Origin: Pogostemon cablin
Taxonomy: Eukaryota; Streptophyta; Magnoliopsida; Lamiales; Lamiaceae
Reading direction: 5' to 3'
Length of the DNA stretch: 64,000 bases
Assembly (NCBI GenBank): GCA_023678885.1
Contig: CM042965.1
Location: 32,097,777 to 32,161,776 of the forward strand
Shown here in pieces: positions 1-11,464 of the stretch (the stretch's first letter is position 1; each line of letters begins with the position of its first letter). Under the pieces are notes generated by a model. The model did no database searches, was not told the DNA's origin, and was given only the letters and a program-made list of their open reading frames with translations. The position numbers were made by a program, and so were the translations under genes.

Positions 1-2
1 GA

Positions 3-95
3 CATATCATTGCTGACATGTTTATGAACAAATACAAGTTGACTCTTACAAGAAAACTTGAACAACGACACTTCATGGAAGTGGTACAGACTTAG
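3..95 (+). pseudogene. Copia-type polyprotein C-terminal tail (remnant)
   Basis: An open stretch of 30 codons ends at TAG and begins HIIADMFMNKYKLTL. This resembles the H-I-A-D-x-F-T-K motif that closes the RNase H domain of Ty1/copia polyproteins. Nothing else of the element is recognisable downstream, and the upstream part lies outside the window. The identification rests on one short motif. Confidence 0.45.
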
Positions 96-1150
96 AGAAA
101 CTGATCTATCCTAACATAACAACCATACAGATCGTTATAGGCACACAACTGACGAGACAAGTCTAGAAAGACTATCTTCTTCTCTCAGTACAAAAAGGAT
201 AGAAAAGAATCCCCAAAGTACAAACGTATGAAACTCTCTCAATATCTAATCTCTAATCTGTAATCTCTGCCTAAATTTGATCACACATCCCTTATTTATA
301 GATAATTAAATGTGGATAGATCTTCATGGTAGTTGTGACGGTTATAGGTGGTTATCATCTCAACTCCTACCAACTCCCATGCAACTCCATTGTAAAATTC
401 GATCATGGATGGCTCTAACAACATCTGAAAAACTTCAGCAATTATGAATAATCGTTTCTGACCTTATCCATTCAAAAAATCAGATTTGTTGCTGATAATG
501 TTGGAACATCCTTAATAACAAAATCACAAAAAAATAGGGAAAGACAAAACTAAAAAAATTGTGATAATATCACACCAACATGGTTAAATATGAAAATTCT
601 TAATGTACAGATTCAAATAAATTATATACAATTCAAATATTCTAAAATACAACCTATAAAATAATTTTATCTTGGTTAAATATGAAAATTTTTAATTTGC
701 AGATTCAAATAAATTATATAATCCAAATCTTTCAAAATACAACCTATAAAATAATCAAAGAAGAAAAATCCAAGAAAATACGGTAATATATTAAAATTTT
801 ACTATAAACTCATTGAGAAAGAATTGGAAAAGACTTTAAAATTTTAAAATTTTAGAAAACAAATCTTATATATACCATCATGTAACCCGCTTGTTAAGAT
901 TTTTTTTATCTTTTAATTAATAATATATAATAATTTGATATCTTGATATATTACATTGTCATGCACTTAACAAAATAAGTTAAAATATATGTTTTCATTT
1001 TTACAATGGGTATTAAAGATTTAATAATGTAATTAGATAGGGAAAACTTTATTTATTTATTTTAGTATCATTTTTTTATCTTTATATATTAAAAAATTTG
1101 GCAATCTACTTGACAAAATAAAGTAAAATTTCAGTTGCGTATTGAAGTAG
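96..1150. other. AT-rich intergenic DNA, no gene seen
   Basis: There is no supported ORF. Two near-identical stretches around 575-650 and 670-745 (both containing ttaaatatgaaaattnttaa and aatacaacctataaaataat) form a short direct duplication about 90 bp apart. The segment just after the copia remnant could be an old LTR, but I cannot define its ends. Confidence 0.5.
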
Positions 1151-1923
1151 CAAATTGATGTTGTCTTGAATTGACATTCAGAAATAAATCACACACTTTT
1201 ATTATCTGCTCTTCTGCTTCTGTTCTCAGTTATCAGGTGTGTTTGTCGGTATCTATTTCTATCAATTCATATATCATTCTCTCCCACTTCTCAGACTCGG
1301 ATATTGTGATTTCCGAAATTGAGTCTCTTTTTCTTTCCCCATCCCAGTGGTTGCTTTTCTTGTTATATGGTATATGACTGGGATTACAGAGTGGTTTCCT
1401 TTTATTTTCATTTAAATTTTAAATCTTTTGCCTTCTCCCCTCCCTCTTAATGTTCGATGCTTCTCTTCTTTGTTTGATTTTGCTGAGATGAAAATAATGC
1501 CAATTTGCTGTATATATTCTTTTTTCTGAAATTATGTAATAGATAATGAGGTGTTCATCCTTGTACTTGAATCTTGAAATCATTTTAGACTGCTTGGAAT
1601 TGTTCATTACAGTTACACCCTGTACAGTGGTTTCCATCAATCTATTTTTTGGATCATATACACTACACTTTTACTTCCTAATGTCTACATTGTTTTACTG
1701 CTCTTATTTTTTAAAATTACTGTTATTAGAACTTTTCAAATTCTAATTTTCTCAAGCTTCTTTGCTATCAATATTGACACAATTGACCCATCCATTTTCT
1801 AATAACTTGAAGACCCATTTCTTTCTCTTCATCGATGAAAATGATTTTTTAATGACAGCGTTTTATTTTGATTTTTGTTACAGGTTTTATTAGAAAAGAA
1901 GACAAAATATTCAAAAAAATAAA
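1151..1923 (+). promoter_or_regulatory. Probable promoter and 5' leader (with leader intron) of the coiled-coil gene
   Basis: The start codon at 1924 is preceded by a good 3' splice site (ttttgttacag, ending near 1883). A CT-rich segment near 1200-1240 ends in a possible 5' splice site (ttatcag|gtgtgt). Together they suggest a non-coding first exon and a leader intron, common in plant housekeeping genes. This is inferred from splice-site-like strings only. Confidence 0.3.
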
Positions 1924-4330
1924 ATGAATAAACTTCTGGAATTTGGCAGAAAAGCTATGTTCTATGTTAGAGTTCTATCTGGATATGAAGAGCGCAGAAT
2001 TCGATCTTACAGACTACAGCTCCAGCAGCGCCTCCAACAGGTTTCTATTTATTTTATGTTTTTGCTACTCATAATGGATTGAAGGTAAGCAGTATATTTG
2101 TTTCTATTTATGAGATTAAGTTAATAGTTTTCGCCATCAATTGAGAAATTTTAAATGGATGTCTTGTTTAGCAAATTTGTTCACTGGTTGTGTGGGTTTT
2201 GATTAGATGGAGAGTGTTGAATTCTCCCCATTGGTGGCAATGCACTGTAAATTGGGCCATGGCTTGTTATAGGATGTATTCTCTGTCATATGTACCAATT
2301 GGGGTATTATAAGCGATACATGATCGACACCGACAACTATCTTAGCTATAGCATATAGATTACATTTTTTTACGTGTCCGAGTTTTGGGTTGATTCTATT
2401 ACTACTGTAATGCTATAGTTGGTTGAGTCAATGAAAATATCTCTATATCCGTCTTTTAGTGATGTATATTTTACAAGGTTATTGATTTGTTGTGCTTTTT
2501 GGTGTATGTTTGTATGAGCATTATGAGTTTTACTTATAAACTCTCGCAAGAAATCTCAAATACAAGAACTGGGACAAAGCTGGGGTTGTTTGGTGTTTAT
2601 ACATGTAATTACATGCGTCTGCCTTAGAGGATTAGAGCATTTGCACGCTCTGTATGGTCCTTCAGGCCTTCTCCTTACTTCATATTACTGGCATTGACTA
2701 GGCACAAGCAAGGAAAGCAGCTCTCAATATGGTTCCTGAACAAATTATTTTATCCGAGGTGCGGAAGATGGTTGATGATATGCGAGCTCTAAATAAGAAG
2801 TTGGAGGAAACAGTAAGTTTTTTTATTCTTTGTTTTATTTGCATGACTTATACTATATTTGAACAGTGAACTGCTATTATTCAGTAATGTACTAATGTTC
2901 ATAATTAATGCACACACATATTGGCTAATATTAACCCAAGTTACCCAACCAGATTTACTGTATTGACTTGAGTGTTAAAACTCTTGCGTATTTTAAAATT
3001 TAGGATCTTTGAATTTACCAAAACGAGGAATTGACGCAGTTGTATAAATAATTCTGATATTAGTATTTGTGGAACATTTATGTAACTTATCGATTAAAAT
3101 AGAGAACTAAAACTTGATTTGTTGGAAAAGTTGGATGAGATGAGTTACAGCCCTGCTACATTTTTGGTTCACATATCATGTTTCAGAGAGTTCATGCAGA
3201 GATTGGTGTGTTTAGGCACCAAAGGTAACGTATGATTGACATTTTTTGATAAATTATCACTCTCTCTGACAATAGTTAATAGTAATACTCGCTACTGTTG
3301 GCTGACTATTACATTCTTATGCCATTCTATGTCTGGCTGTCTGTTCATCAGATCAACTATTTTGTCCTTTGTTGTTAAGCATTCAAAAATTTCCCTTTCG
3401 TAATTGATGTATAGCCTTACTGGCAATGTGATCCATGAATGACGACTCTAGGGTCAAAGCTATTTGGTCCTCCAATAGAGTGCCAAATATTCGTTGGAGT
3501 AGCAGAGAACTACACATAACAGTATACTGTATGCCGTATTCAATAATCTGATGCATAATTTATCGGCCACATACCTTCTTAAAGAGGATAATGGGCTAGG
3601 AGCAAAACAGTTTATTTCATGTTCCTTAATAAACCATTAGATTACACTAAATGCAAGTAACGAAGATTGTGTATCCTGCCAAGGAAGAGGTTACGTTCTT
3701 TAGTGAATTTTGAAATTCGCTCCTTTAATAAATTGCGAAATGTATTTACTAGTTTAACTTCACTTGGTTTTATGAGTTAGGTAGACAGTTTCCTTGTCTA
3801 TGATGTTTATAGGAAAATTTCTCCGTTCATCGTATCTATATATATGCACCTTTGGTTCAAATTAAAGCCGTGGAAGTCATGTTATGCTGTGAAATATCAT
3901 TGGTTGTCTTTATTCTCCTACTTATTTTATGCCTGGCTATCTTTAAAGGGGTCTTCTATTTATTGTTGGGAAAATGCTTTATGCTTCCAAAAATAGCATA
4001 ATGCTAGTGTGCTTGGTTGTGTATTAGACTTCTCTTCCAGCATCTACTTCTCTGTGATGGTATCAGTTGGTTTGAATATTAGATGATTGTCCACAGGAGG
4101 CAGCCATTGAGGATTACTTCAAGCCAATTGACAAGGAAGCAGAGATGATCATGAAAATGCAGCTCGACGGAGAAGAGAAGACAATGAGAGAGATGGTGGC
4201 GACCATGGAAAGACAGGTTTTACTCGAGCAAGATGAAGCTGAAAAACTAGCAAGTTCTCAAACCACTGAAGCAGAGCAGCACGTTCAGGAATCGGAATGC
4301 TCAGAAAAGAAGAGTGCCCGAATGGGATGA
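1924..4330 (+). CDS. Conserved plant coiled-coil protein of unknown function, three coding exons
   Basis: Coding exons are 1924-2040, 2702-2812 and 4097-4330, joined at phase-0 GT-AG introns (donor caacag|gtttct, acceptor actag|gca, donor gaaaca|gtaagt, acceptor ccacag|gag). They give 153 residues. The product starts MNKLLEFGRKAMFYVRVLSG, followed by a long charged, heptad-like helical region (residues about 22-125) and an acidic, Ser-rich tail. There is no signal peptide, membrane span or enzyme motif. I recall small plant proteins of this type annotated as uncharacterised but cannot name one. The start is chosen because it is the first ATG after a leader acceptor and opens the conserved-looking block. 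A short optional exon near 3188-3227 was considered but is not needed to keep the frame. Confidence 0.85.
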
Positions 4331-4471
4331 TCCCGGTCCACCCTTTTATACAATTTTGGCAGTTGATTAGTACACCACGCTTGTTTGCTCCCGTTTCTTG
4401 AATCTTTTATTCGGAAAATGAAAGGGGAAATTATTATAATCCAGCTCCACCATGCTGTTTCATCTAGATTG

Positions 4472-4477
4472 AATAAA
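4472..4477 (+). terminator. Candidate poly(A) signal AATAAA
   Basis: An AATAAA hexamer lies 142 bases after the stop codon of the coiled-coil gene, within a plausible 3' UTR. Confidence 0.4.
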
Positions 4478-5203
4478 TGGGGTGTTCACATGAAGTTGGT
4501 AGCTTGTGATTGCGAAATAACACAAGTTCTATGCTGTGAACTGTAACTATCTATGATGTGGAGTGAAAATTACACTCGAGGGTCTTATTTTATATAAGTA
4601 GACGTTTGTTGGAATGTCAACATTCCATTGCTAAGGAATACGTTCAATAACCATAAAAAGCTATTCACAACTAACAAAACGCATTATAACTTTTATATGA
4701 CAAAGTTAAATTCATTAAATGTGTACATGAATGACAATCTAGATTAAAATCAAAACTAGTGTCAATCAGACATGGGAATAGATGCATATGCAATAAACAA
4801 AGTTTACTCAATCAATCAAATGTAGTATGATGCTATAAATTTGGAAGCTTGCTTTAACTTTTAATTGTATATCAATAGCTTTCACTTATAACTGGAGCAA
4901 CAAAGAGAAAATTCGTTACAAGCGACTCATAACAAACTGGAGTAACAAAGAGAAAATTGGTTACATGCGACGACTGCGGAAAAGATGGACCAATGGTGAA
5001 GAAGCCTTGCATACATAGAGATCCTCAGCTTAACATCACCCCAACGAACAAATGTTCTTATCAAATCTAATAGAGGGAAACCCCATCTCTCGACATGAAA
5101 GTAAAACTAAGTATACTAGCAACCAGAAAATTAAGGATTAGTTATTGGTAGACACAGGAAGGAGGAGAAAGATTATGCAGAGGTGTTCTTCAAGTAACGG
5201 CTT
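4478..5203. other. Convergent intergenic region between the coiled-coil gene and PAM16
   Basis: This holds the 3' ends of two converging genes. A direct duplication of about 36 bp (4889-4924 and 4937-4972, core caaagagaaaatt) lies in the likely PAM16 3' UTR. No other gene is seen. Confidence 0.5.
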
Positions 5204-7885
5204 TCAACTGCTCTCTTGTTTCGGTTGGTGCACACTTTCCAGACACTCTTTGGCTCTGTGAACCTTTGATTGGAGATAGAAAGACCCGTTCTTAGCGTTT
5301 CTTTCAAACAAGTTATCATACCTCTGAGGACAGTGAGAAAAAATTCAAGTTAAATAAATTGGCTTTCAGAATATGGAATTATGAATACTTTCTTGACCAA
5401 CTGTGATTTCAGCAAGATGACAAACCTTCAAAACGTCTTCCCATGCGGTGTCCTCAGAAACTCCGAGGATTTGCCTCGCCTCTGCCTCGGTCATCATTTT
5501 GCTGCCACGCTTGATGTTTTGTACAGCTTCTTGTGCAACGCCGTTCTTTGAGGCATCTGTAATACATTATGAAAAAGTAAGTTACTTTCTAAGAACAAAG
5601 CTCAATACCATGCATAGTAACCCAGAAGAAAACAGCAACTGTAGAACACAGTGATACCAAGAATTGAAATGTCTTATGTATGAGTACTAAAACCTACTAG
5701 TTCATATATTAAATCAGGAATCAATTCATGTGCTAGTCTATGCAAAATTTCTGAAGAGCCATAAACTGAATCGCAATTCAAAGGAAAAACTTACTCGCAA
5801 GTGCTTGACGATATGCTTGAGCAAACGCTCTTACCATTACGGTAGAGCCCATAATGAGCAAATTTGCAAGAATCCTGGCAGCCTGCAACAGAAAGTCACA
5901 ACCACCAAATTACAGCATCAAATTCATTTCTTCAAATAGGACAGTTGCAGTTTATTCATAGTTAAATAGAATGTGAAATTCAAACAGGATGGAGAAAGAC
6001 AAGCAAATACAACAATTGCTAAGAACCAATAACCTTAATTAGACACAGCATAGGATGTTTTTCATATGCTCGTTAAAGTTCCATTCTAGTTTTATTTTCA
6101 TGCAACCTTGAGTTGCTAAGATGAATCATGAACTGTGTGATACAAAGGTCTTAAACCAACACACTACTAGCAAAAAATATAATACTCCCTCCGTCCCACA
6201 ATAACGTTCAAATTCTTTTGGGATGGAGGGAGTATAAAAGATGAATTGATAAATATTTGATAAATGATGAACTTGTTATAATTTAAGGTAAATCAAGCAT
6301 TGAGGTTTCTAAAGTCTCATGCATCTATTAAAATATCCAATAGTAAGTTGCAATACACAAGGAACACTAAAATAAGAACTAATAGAAGATTCATGAGACA
6401 AATATAAAGAAGGTGAACAGAAAAAGGACAAGAGTACACTACTATCCCAAATCTCCTTTCTACACTATTGTGCATATATTTACCAAGCAATTTACATCTT
6501 CGATTCTATAATCAGGATTTCCCTGAGATGTTCTTTAACCTTTCCTATGAAAAGCTTGTAGCAGAATCTCAAGTAAATAATGCCATAAGCAGTTTTCAGG
6601 ATATCCCCTGATAATGTAACCATAACTACAGCAGTATGTGAATTTCTTTGATTTCTCCTAACATGTCTTTCACCTTGACCTATATTCAGACAAGATTTGG
6701 AAGAGGTGTCTACAATTCATGACAGATGCGCGACAGAAAAGAAGGAAGTTGTCCGCGGCCGCCTTCATTGAGTTTGTTAGGATTATCTCAAGTAGAAAGA
6801 GTTGTATGCAGTTTTTAAGATCACCCCTGATAATCCAACTACAGCTACATACATGTGTTTCTGTTGTCTACTTGCATGTCAGTTTGTAGCATAATCCCAA
6901 GTAGATAGTGCTATATGCAATTTTAAAGATCTAGCTTTAAAGTTGTTTTTTGTAACCTCAAACTACAACTCCATGTTAATGATAGAAAGAAAAACATAAA
7001 TTTCTCCGGAATACAATATTCGGATTTCAGGGCACAAGTAGCTGAACTATGAATTTTTCAGATGTATTTACATCAGTGTGGTAATTGCTAAGGCATTCTT
7101 TTTTACTTTGCAGAAAGCCAGAAATTAATCACAGAGAAAAAAGTTAAGGGAAAGAAAAAAGAAGGGGTAACTTCTGAAAAAACTGCATATCAAATGGAAC
7201 GCTGATGTTACCATTTTAAGAAAGATAAAGGGTGATTTCATGAAGCAAAAGTGTCACTAATTTGACCATGAAATGTTCTTTATATATCCATTAAATAAAA
7301 CAAAAAGAATCCCCGATTCTAATTAAGGAGAAAAACCCAAAAAATAACTAGTGTAGCTAGTTCCATCCTCAAATATTTATCATCACACTTGTATTAAAGC
7401 AGGCCTGTCATATTTCACACTTGAAAAGGAACTAACTATATGTATTACATGATTTATTCATGTTTGTAAAGGAGCGTACAGCCCAACCACTTGAAATCTC
7501 ACATTCATACAACAAAATAAGGAATCACTCAAGATTAGCAAACTCCACCAGATCACTGAGTTTAGATTAGAGTCTTGTTTCCTCATCAATTTTTAGATAG
7601 ATAACCAAGAACTCATACGAAGCCTATCCAAGAAATCACTCGAGATTAGCAATCGCCACCAGATCACTGAGTTTAGACTAGAGTTTTGTTTCCTCAACAA
7701 TTTTTAGATAGATAACCAAGAAGTCATACGAAGCCTATCTTTATAACATTGCAGAAGAAATTGTCCCACAAAATATTCATACAGATATATATAAGCTTGT
7801 TGTATTCTAAAATAATGGCCATCAAATTATACGTCTTGTTATGTTATGTATTGCATGAGATAAAACTCAGAGCAGAGCATACCAT
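5204..7885 (-). CDS. PAM16: Mitochondrial import inner membrane translocase subunit PAM16/TIM16
   Basis: PAM16 is a J-like protein of the presequence translocase-associated motor on the matrix face of the inner mitochondrial membrane, where it tethers and restrains PAM18 and thereby mtHsp70 during protein import. Minus-strand coding exons are 7883-7885 (the ATG alone), 5795-5882, 5426-5556 and 5204-5323, all with GT-AG borders and consistent phases, giving 113 residues. Visible family marks are the hydrophobic N-terminus ARILANLLIMGSTVMVRAFA, AYRQALANASKNGVAQEA, the T-EAEARQILGV block, and NAKNGSFYLQSKVHRAKECL. As in the family, the J-domain HPD motif is absent. The length matches plant homologues. 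A leader exon near 8437-8560 precedes it. The first long intron (about 2 kb) carries a small MITE and a tandem duplication, and was copied upstream of the neighbouring Pol III gene. Confidence 0.93.
6185..6232. mobile_element. 48-bp Stowaway-like mini-MITE in a PAM16 intron
   Basis: The inverted ends CTCCCTCCGTCCC and GGGATGGAGGGAG are flanked by TA on both sides (6183-6184 and 6233-6234). Only 22 bases separate the termini, so this is almost a pure pair of ends. The paralogous intron copy at 13.8 kb has a TA repeat here instead. Confidence 0.75.
7523..7739. repeat. Tandem duplication of about 110 bp in PAM16 intron 1
   Basis: Two consecutive units (7523-7633 and 7634-7739) share agattagcaa, ccaccagatcactgagttta and ttttagatagataaccaaga with few differences. 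The copied intron near 15.1 kb has one such unit and a second related piece lies near 13590-13690. Confidence 0.75.
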
Positions 7886-8436
7886 AGCTAAAGGTGGTAA
7901 ATCACCCTTCAATTTTGAACTCCAGATAACCTACATCACGATAAGAAGAAAAGAGTTCAGCAACTTTGATTGGCCAAAATTGTCTCAACCCATAATCTCA
8001 TTCTCCCACTAAAACATGTTATGATAATCATATGACCACAGAATTCAACCAGCGCATAATTTATCTACTTTGAAAGCCATTAGCTTAATAATCTCAAACA
8101 ATCTTTGTTAACAAAATAATTTTTCAACTCAAGAAATTAAAGTCCATCCTTTAAACTAATTCTAAACTGTAGAACAAAATAACAATGATAATATAGTAAT
8201 AATAATACATAACCTATTCGAGAATCCGTACCCAATACCAAACCAAATTGTGATTATAATTATTTTTGAAAAGAAATGGAGAAAAATATTTTTTCAATCG
8301 GTGAACAGTTATACGTGGAAATATGATTACATGTCAGACAGACTCCATTCACTCACAAAAAAGAAAGAAATTTAAAAACCAAACAATGAATTAAATCCTA
8401 ACATATCACTAAAATATCGAAACAAAAAACCCCTAC

Positions 8437-8560
8437 CTTGAAGTTGGGGAACTTTTGGGGAAAATCTGAATCTTAGAAGAATTAGGAAAGGCTACGAAAG
8501 CTGGAACAGCAACGGCAGCTGGAGGAGAGAAATAGTTATAGATGTGCGCGAGAGAAATAA
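8437..8560 (-). promoter_or_regulatory. PAM16: PAM16 5' leader exon and adjacent promoter
   Basis: On the minus strand a CT-rich leader ends at a 5' splice site (acttcaag|gtaggg, exon end 8437). It lies about 550 bases upstream of the exon that ends exactly at the initiator ATG (7885-7883, donor ATG|gtatgc). Two related copies occur at about 9775-9890 and 16020-16060, which supports a functional origin for this block. The transcription start is not determined. Confidence 0.55.
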
Positions 8561-9616
8561 GGACTTGATTTTGCTGTTAAAATTTCATCTTTCAGTAAAA
8601 TTAATATACTTAAATAGTTGTGATATGTATTTAACAAAAAAATATTATTTCTTGGGAAATAATTTTCCATTTTTTTTTTTTGGGAAATAATAATTCTGTA
8701 GTCGGCGAGAGATAATAGCAGCATTGATCTATAAGTGGAACCCAACCAATAATCAGTCTATTAGTTTGATAGTTTCAGTTTTTCAAGTTTGGCTGTGACT
8801 TTTACACCGCAAGCCACCCTACGAAAGCAGAATCAACCAGAACCGTTTAACTGAGAAGTAAAAATACTCTTACAAGTTGCAACAAGAAATTTCATAACCA
8901 AAATCATCGACATCAATTTTAAAACAGCCCGCAATTACAACGAGACATGGTTGGTGAGAAACGCAAGCCTGTCTAGTCTGGTTTATAACAAAAAGCATAA
9001 TAAATTTTAAACTCAGAAAAAGAGAATCTACAGCTCAGTGTCCATTAAAAATAGCAGAAACTATGAATCGAAGTAAAATGCAGAAGATTTACAAGCTTTG
9101 GTAGAGTTCATCATGTGCCACATTAGACAGCAATAAACCTCAAGAAAAATACAAAGCTATATAAATTCTCACAATTACGACTTTTGTCGGCAAAATACAG
9201 TAAGGATGAACAAAATCAGGATCATTGGCAAAAGGAAAAGCATATTATAAATTCCGACAATTAGTTTAATCCAAATTGACAACATTGACTTCAGCTAAAA
9301 AAATGCATACTGAAAATGCCGATCTAACCAATATCAGATTAGACGACCAAACAGTTAATGAGAAGTACACACAGCATGAGTCAGTTACCAACCAAAAATG
9401 CTTTAAAGTAACCAGCAAGATTCAGTAAGCTATCCAATAAAGAGATTGGAGAGAGGATAGATTAAGCAGATTACCAGAATAATTATTCTACAGAATAATT
9501 GACGTATGCGATCCCGACACAAAAAATTGGCATTTCCTGATGATTTAAGATCGACATCAGGAAATTGATAAATTGCAAAAATAATTGATAAAAATTAAGT
9601 TAAGCTTCCATTCTTT
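8561..9616. other. Intergenic DNA upstream of PAM16, no gene seen
   Basis: AT-rich DNA contains the unoccupied versions of two insertion sites that are filled in the copy at 9.9-10.4 kb (aattaata around 8599-8607 and tttaacaaa at 8630-8638). No coding region is supported. Confidence 0.5.
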
Positions 9617-9922
9617 TGTCTTTTGACTCTTTTCAATCGGTATCGCGACGAGTTATGATATATGTCAAACAGATTCCATTCACGCACAAAAAAGAAAGAA
9701 ATTTAAAAACCAAACAACGCATGAATAAATTCAATCCTAACATATCACTAAAATATCGAAACCTAAAATCCCATACCTTGAAATTGGGGAACTTTTGGGG
9801 AAAATCTGAATCTTAGAAGAATTAGGAGAGGCTGCGAAAGCTGGAACAGCGACGGCGGCGGGAGGAGAGAAATAAGTGCTTGATTTTGCTGTAAAATTTT
9901 CGTTTTTCAGTAAAATTAATAA

Positions 9923-10076
9923 GAGTGAGGCTCCGTGCGCCTTTACAATTTCCATGCCCCTTTATAATTTAAACCCCTAGCAATACATAGGTTTAAATAG
10001 GATTGGAGGGGAGGGTGTGTTCACATGGGGACACGGAGCATCTTTCCGTGTCCTCGGACGCACATGAGCTTTTGCC
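9923..10076. mobile_element. MULE-type MITE, GAGTGAG/GGCAAAA family, 154-bp deletion derivative
   Basis: The element begins gagtgaggct and ends agcttttgcc. It is flanked by the perfect 9-bp duplication aattaataa (9914-9922 and 10077-10085). Sub-terminal blocks such as ccgtgcgcctt match the longer members at 50657 and 51550. The unoccupied site is visible in the paralogous segment at 8599-8607. Confidence 0.85.
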
Positions 10077-10120
10077 AATTAATAATACCTAAAATAGTTG
10101 TGATACGTATATTTAACAAA

Positions 10121-10408
10121 GAGTGAGACTTGCGTTTAAATGGTATATACTTTAATTAATAAAATGTTTCAAATCATATACACTTTTCATTAATATTTTT
10201 TTCTTTAGAAAATAAAGGTATATATTTTTATACTAAAGGGTATACAATTTAACACAAAATTTTAAAGGCGCACGGAGTGTTGTCTATGCGCCCAGATACA
10301 CACACAATAATTTTCTATAGAAAATAAAGGGTATACATCTGTATACTAAAAGATATATCATTTAATACGGAATGTACTTAATGCGCCCGACGCACATGAA
10401 TTTTTGCC
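10121..10408. mobile_element. MULE-type MITE, GAGTGAG/GGCAAAA family, 288 bp
   Basis: The element begins gagtgagact and ends atttttgcc, with the perfect 9-bp duplication tttaacaaa at 10112-10120 and 10409-10417. The interior carries the family motifs aaagggtatac and tttaaaggcgcacgga. The empty site is present at 8630-8638 in the paralogous copy. Confidence 0.85.
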
Positions 10409-10799
10409 TTTAACAAAAGAAATATCGTTTCTTGGGAAATAATTTTCCATCTTTTACTTTCTAAAATCAAGGACGATAACTGCCTTGTTATTTTATTTTT
10501 TCATTTACTATTATTTATTATTTATATTTTTATATGAGAGTAGAAAATTTGCAGGATTTATATCTGCCCATCTGATATTGACAGACAACGGATTAGGCTT
10601 TCTCGATAATTCCAGATTGCCCTGCCCAAACTTTTTCTCTTGACTCCTCAAAATTTAAGGAGTACTTTGATAAAGAGCAATTTTAATTAGGAGTCTTTTT
10701 TTTTCTCCAGACATAATCTTTATATTTTCTTTTTTAATGTCCCTTCATGGAGTATTATTTTTCTTTTATTGATTGTTCATCATTAACCCTTACACTTCT

Positions 10800-11100
10800 T
10801 TTATTATTATTATTTTTTTCAATCAAATCCTTTTCCTTCTTAATTTTGATCAATAAAATCCCTCATTTTCTTAAAATAGAACATTAATATACTCCTGTCA
10901 ATGGTGTTAAAATACTAAACATCATCATAAGAAAAAAAAAGAAAGAGTTTGATGCCTAATATTTTAACACCGTTAATTAATAATTAAAGGGGTGCATTAG
11001 TTTTCTATTTTAAGAAAACTAAGAACTTAATTGTCCATATTTGAAATGAAAAGAATAAATAGAAAAAAATGTTCAGGGGTTATTTGATCATCTAATATAA
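10800..11100. repeat. Long inverted repeat, MITE-like
   Basis: Two arms face each other around 10935. The block ttttcttaaaatagaacatt and gtgttaaaatactaaacatc on the left reappears inverted on the right as gcctaatattttaacac and ttttctattttaagaaaac. The ends and any target duplication are not clear. A related single arm lies near 39340-39440. The rest of 10441-11464 is AT-rich with no gene. Confidence 0.45.
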
Positions 11101-11464
11101 AATCGAGGTCTGCTTTGACCTTTATCCAAACTAAAATGATTATTGTAATAAAGTATATGGAAAATGATTTTGGATATATATATATAAATTTGAAGGGTGT
11201 AAATATTTTTTAAATTGAAATGTTAAAATAAAGATTGTGTTGGAGATTATCTTTATGATAAAATAGGAATACTTTTCTCTTTACATTAGCTTTCAGATAT
11301 GTTCTTAAACGTTTACTGTACACATAACAATAACTATATAATTTTTTAGTAAATAGAAAATTGCATATGTAATAAAAATTGCAACTCGGAAGTTTCAGAA
11401 TTCATATTTCTAAAAGAAAAAAAAACTATTGATCTTCTTTTGTGAGGAATCGATTATTTAAGTT

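Larger units (their letters stand above)
9617..10440 (-). repeat. Partial copy of the PAM16 leader/promoter, split by two transposons
   Basis: The sequence aligns with about 8295-8670. It includes the same leader exon with its donor (ttcaag|gtatgg near 9777), the CT-rich leader, and the promoter-side tract cttgggaaataattttccat. The alignment is interrupted at exactly two points by elements of 154 and 288 bp with 9-bp target duplications. No PAM16 coding exon is present. Confidence 0.8.

Noticed and set aside
3188..3227. Extra exon in the coiled-coil gene (acceptor tttcag, donor aaag|gtaacg)
   Set aside because: Skipping it keeps the frame and a continuous conserved-looking helix; including it would insert unrelated residues.
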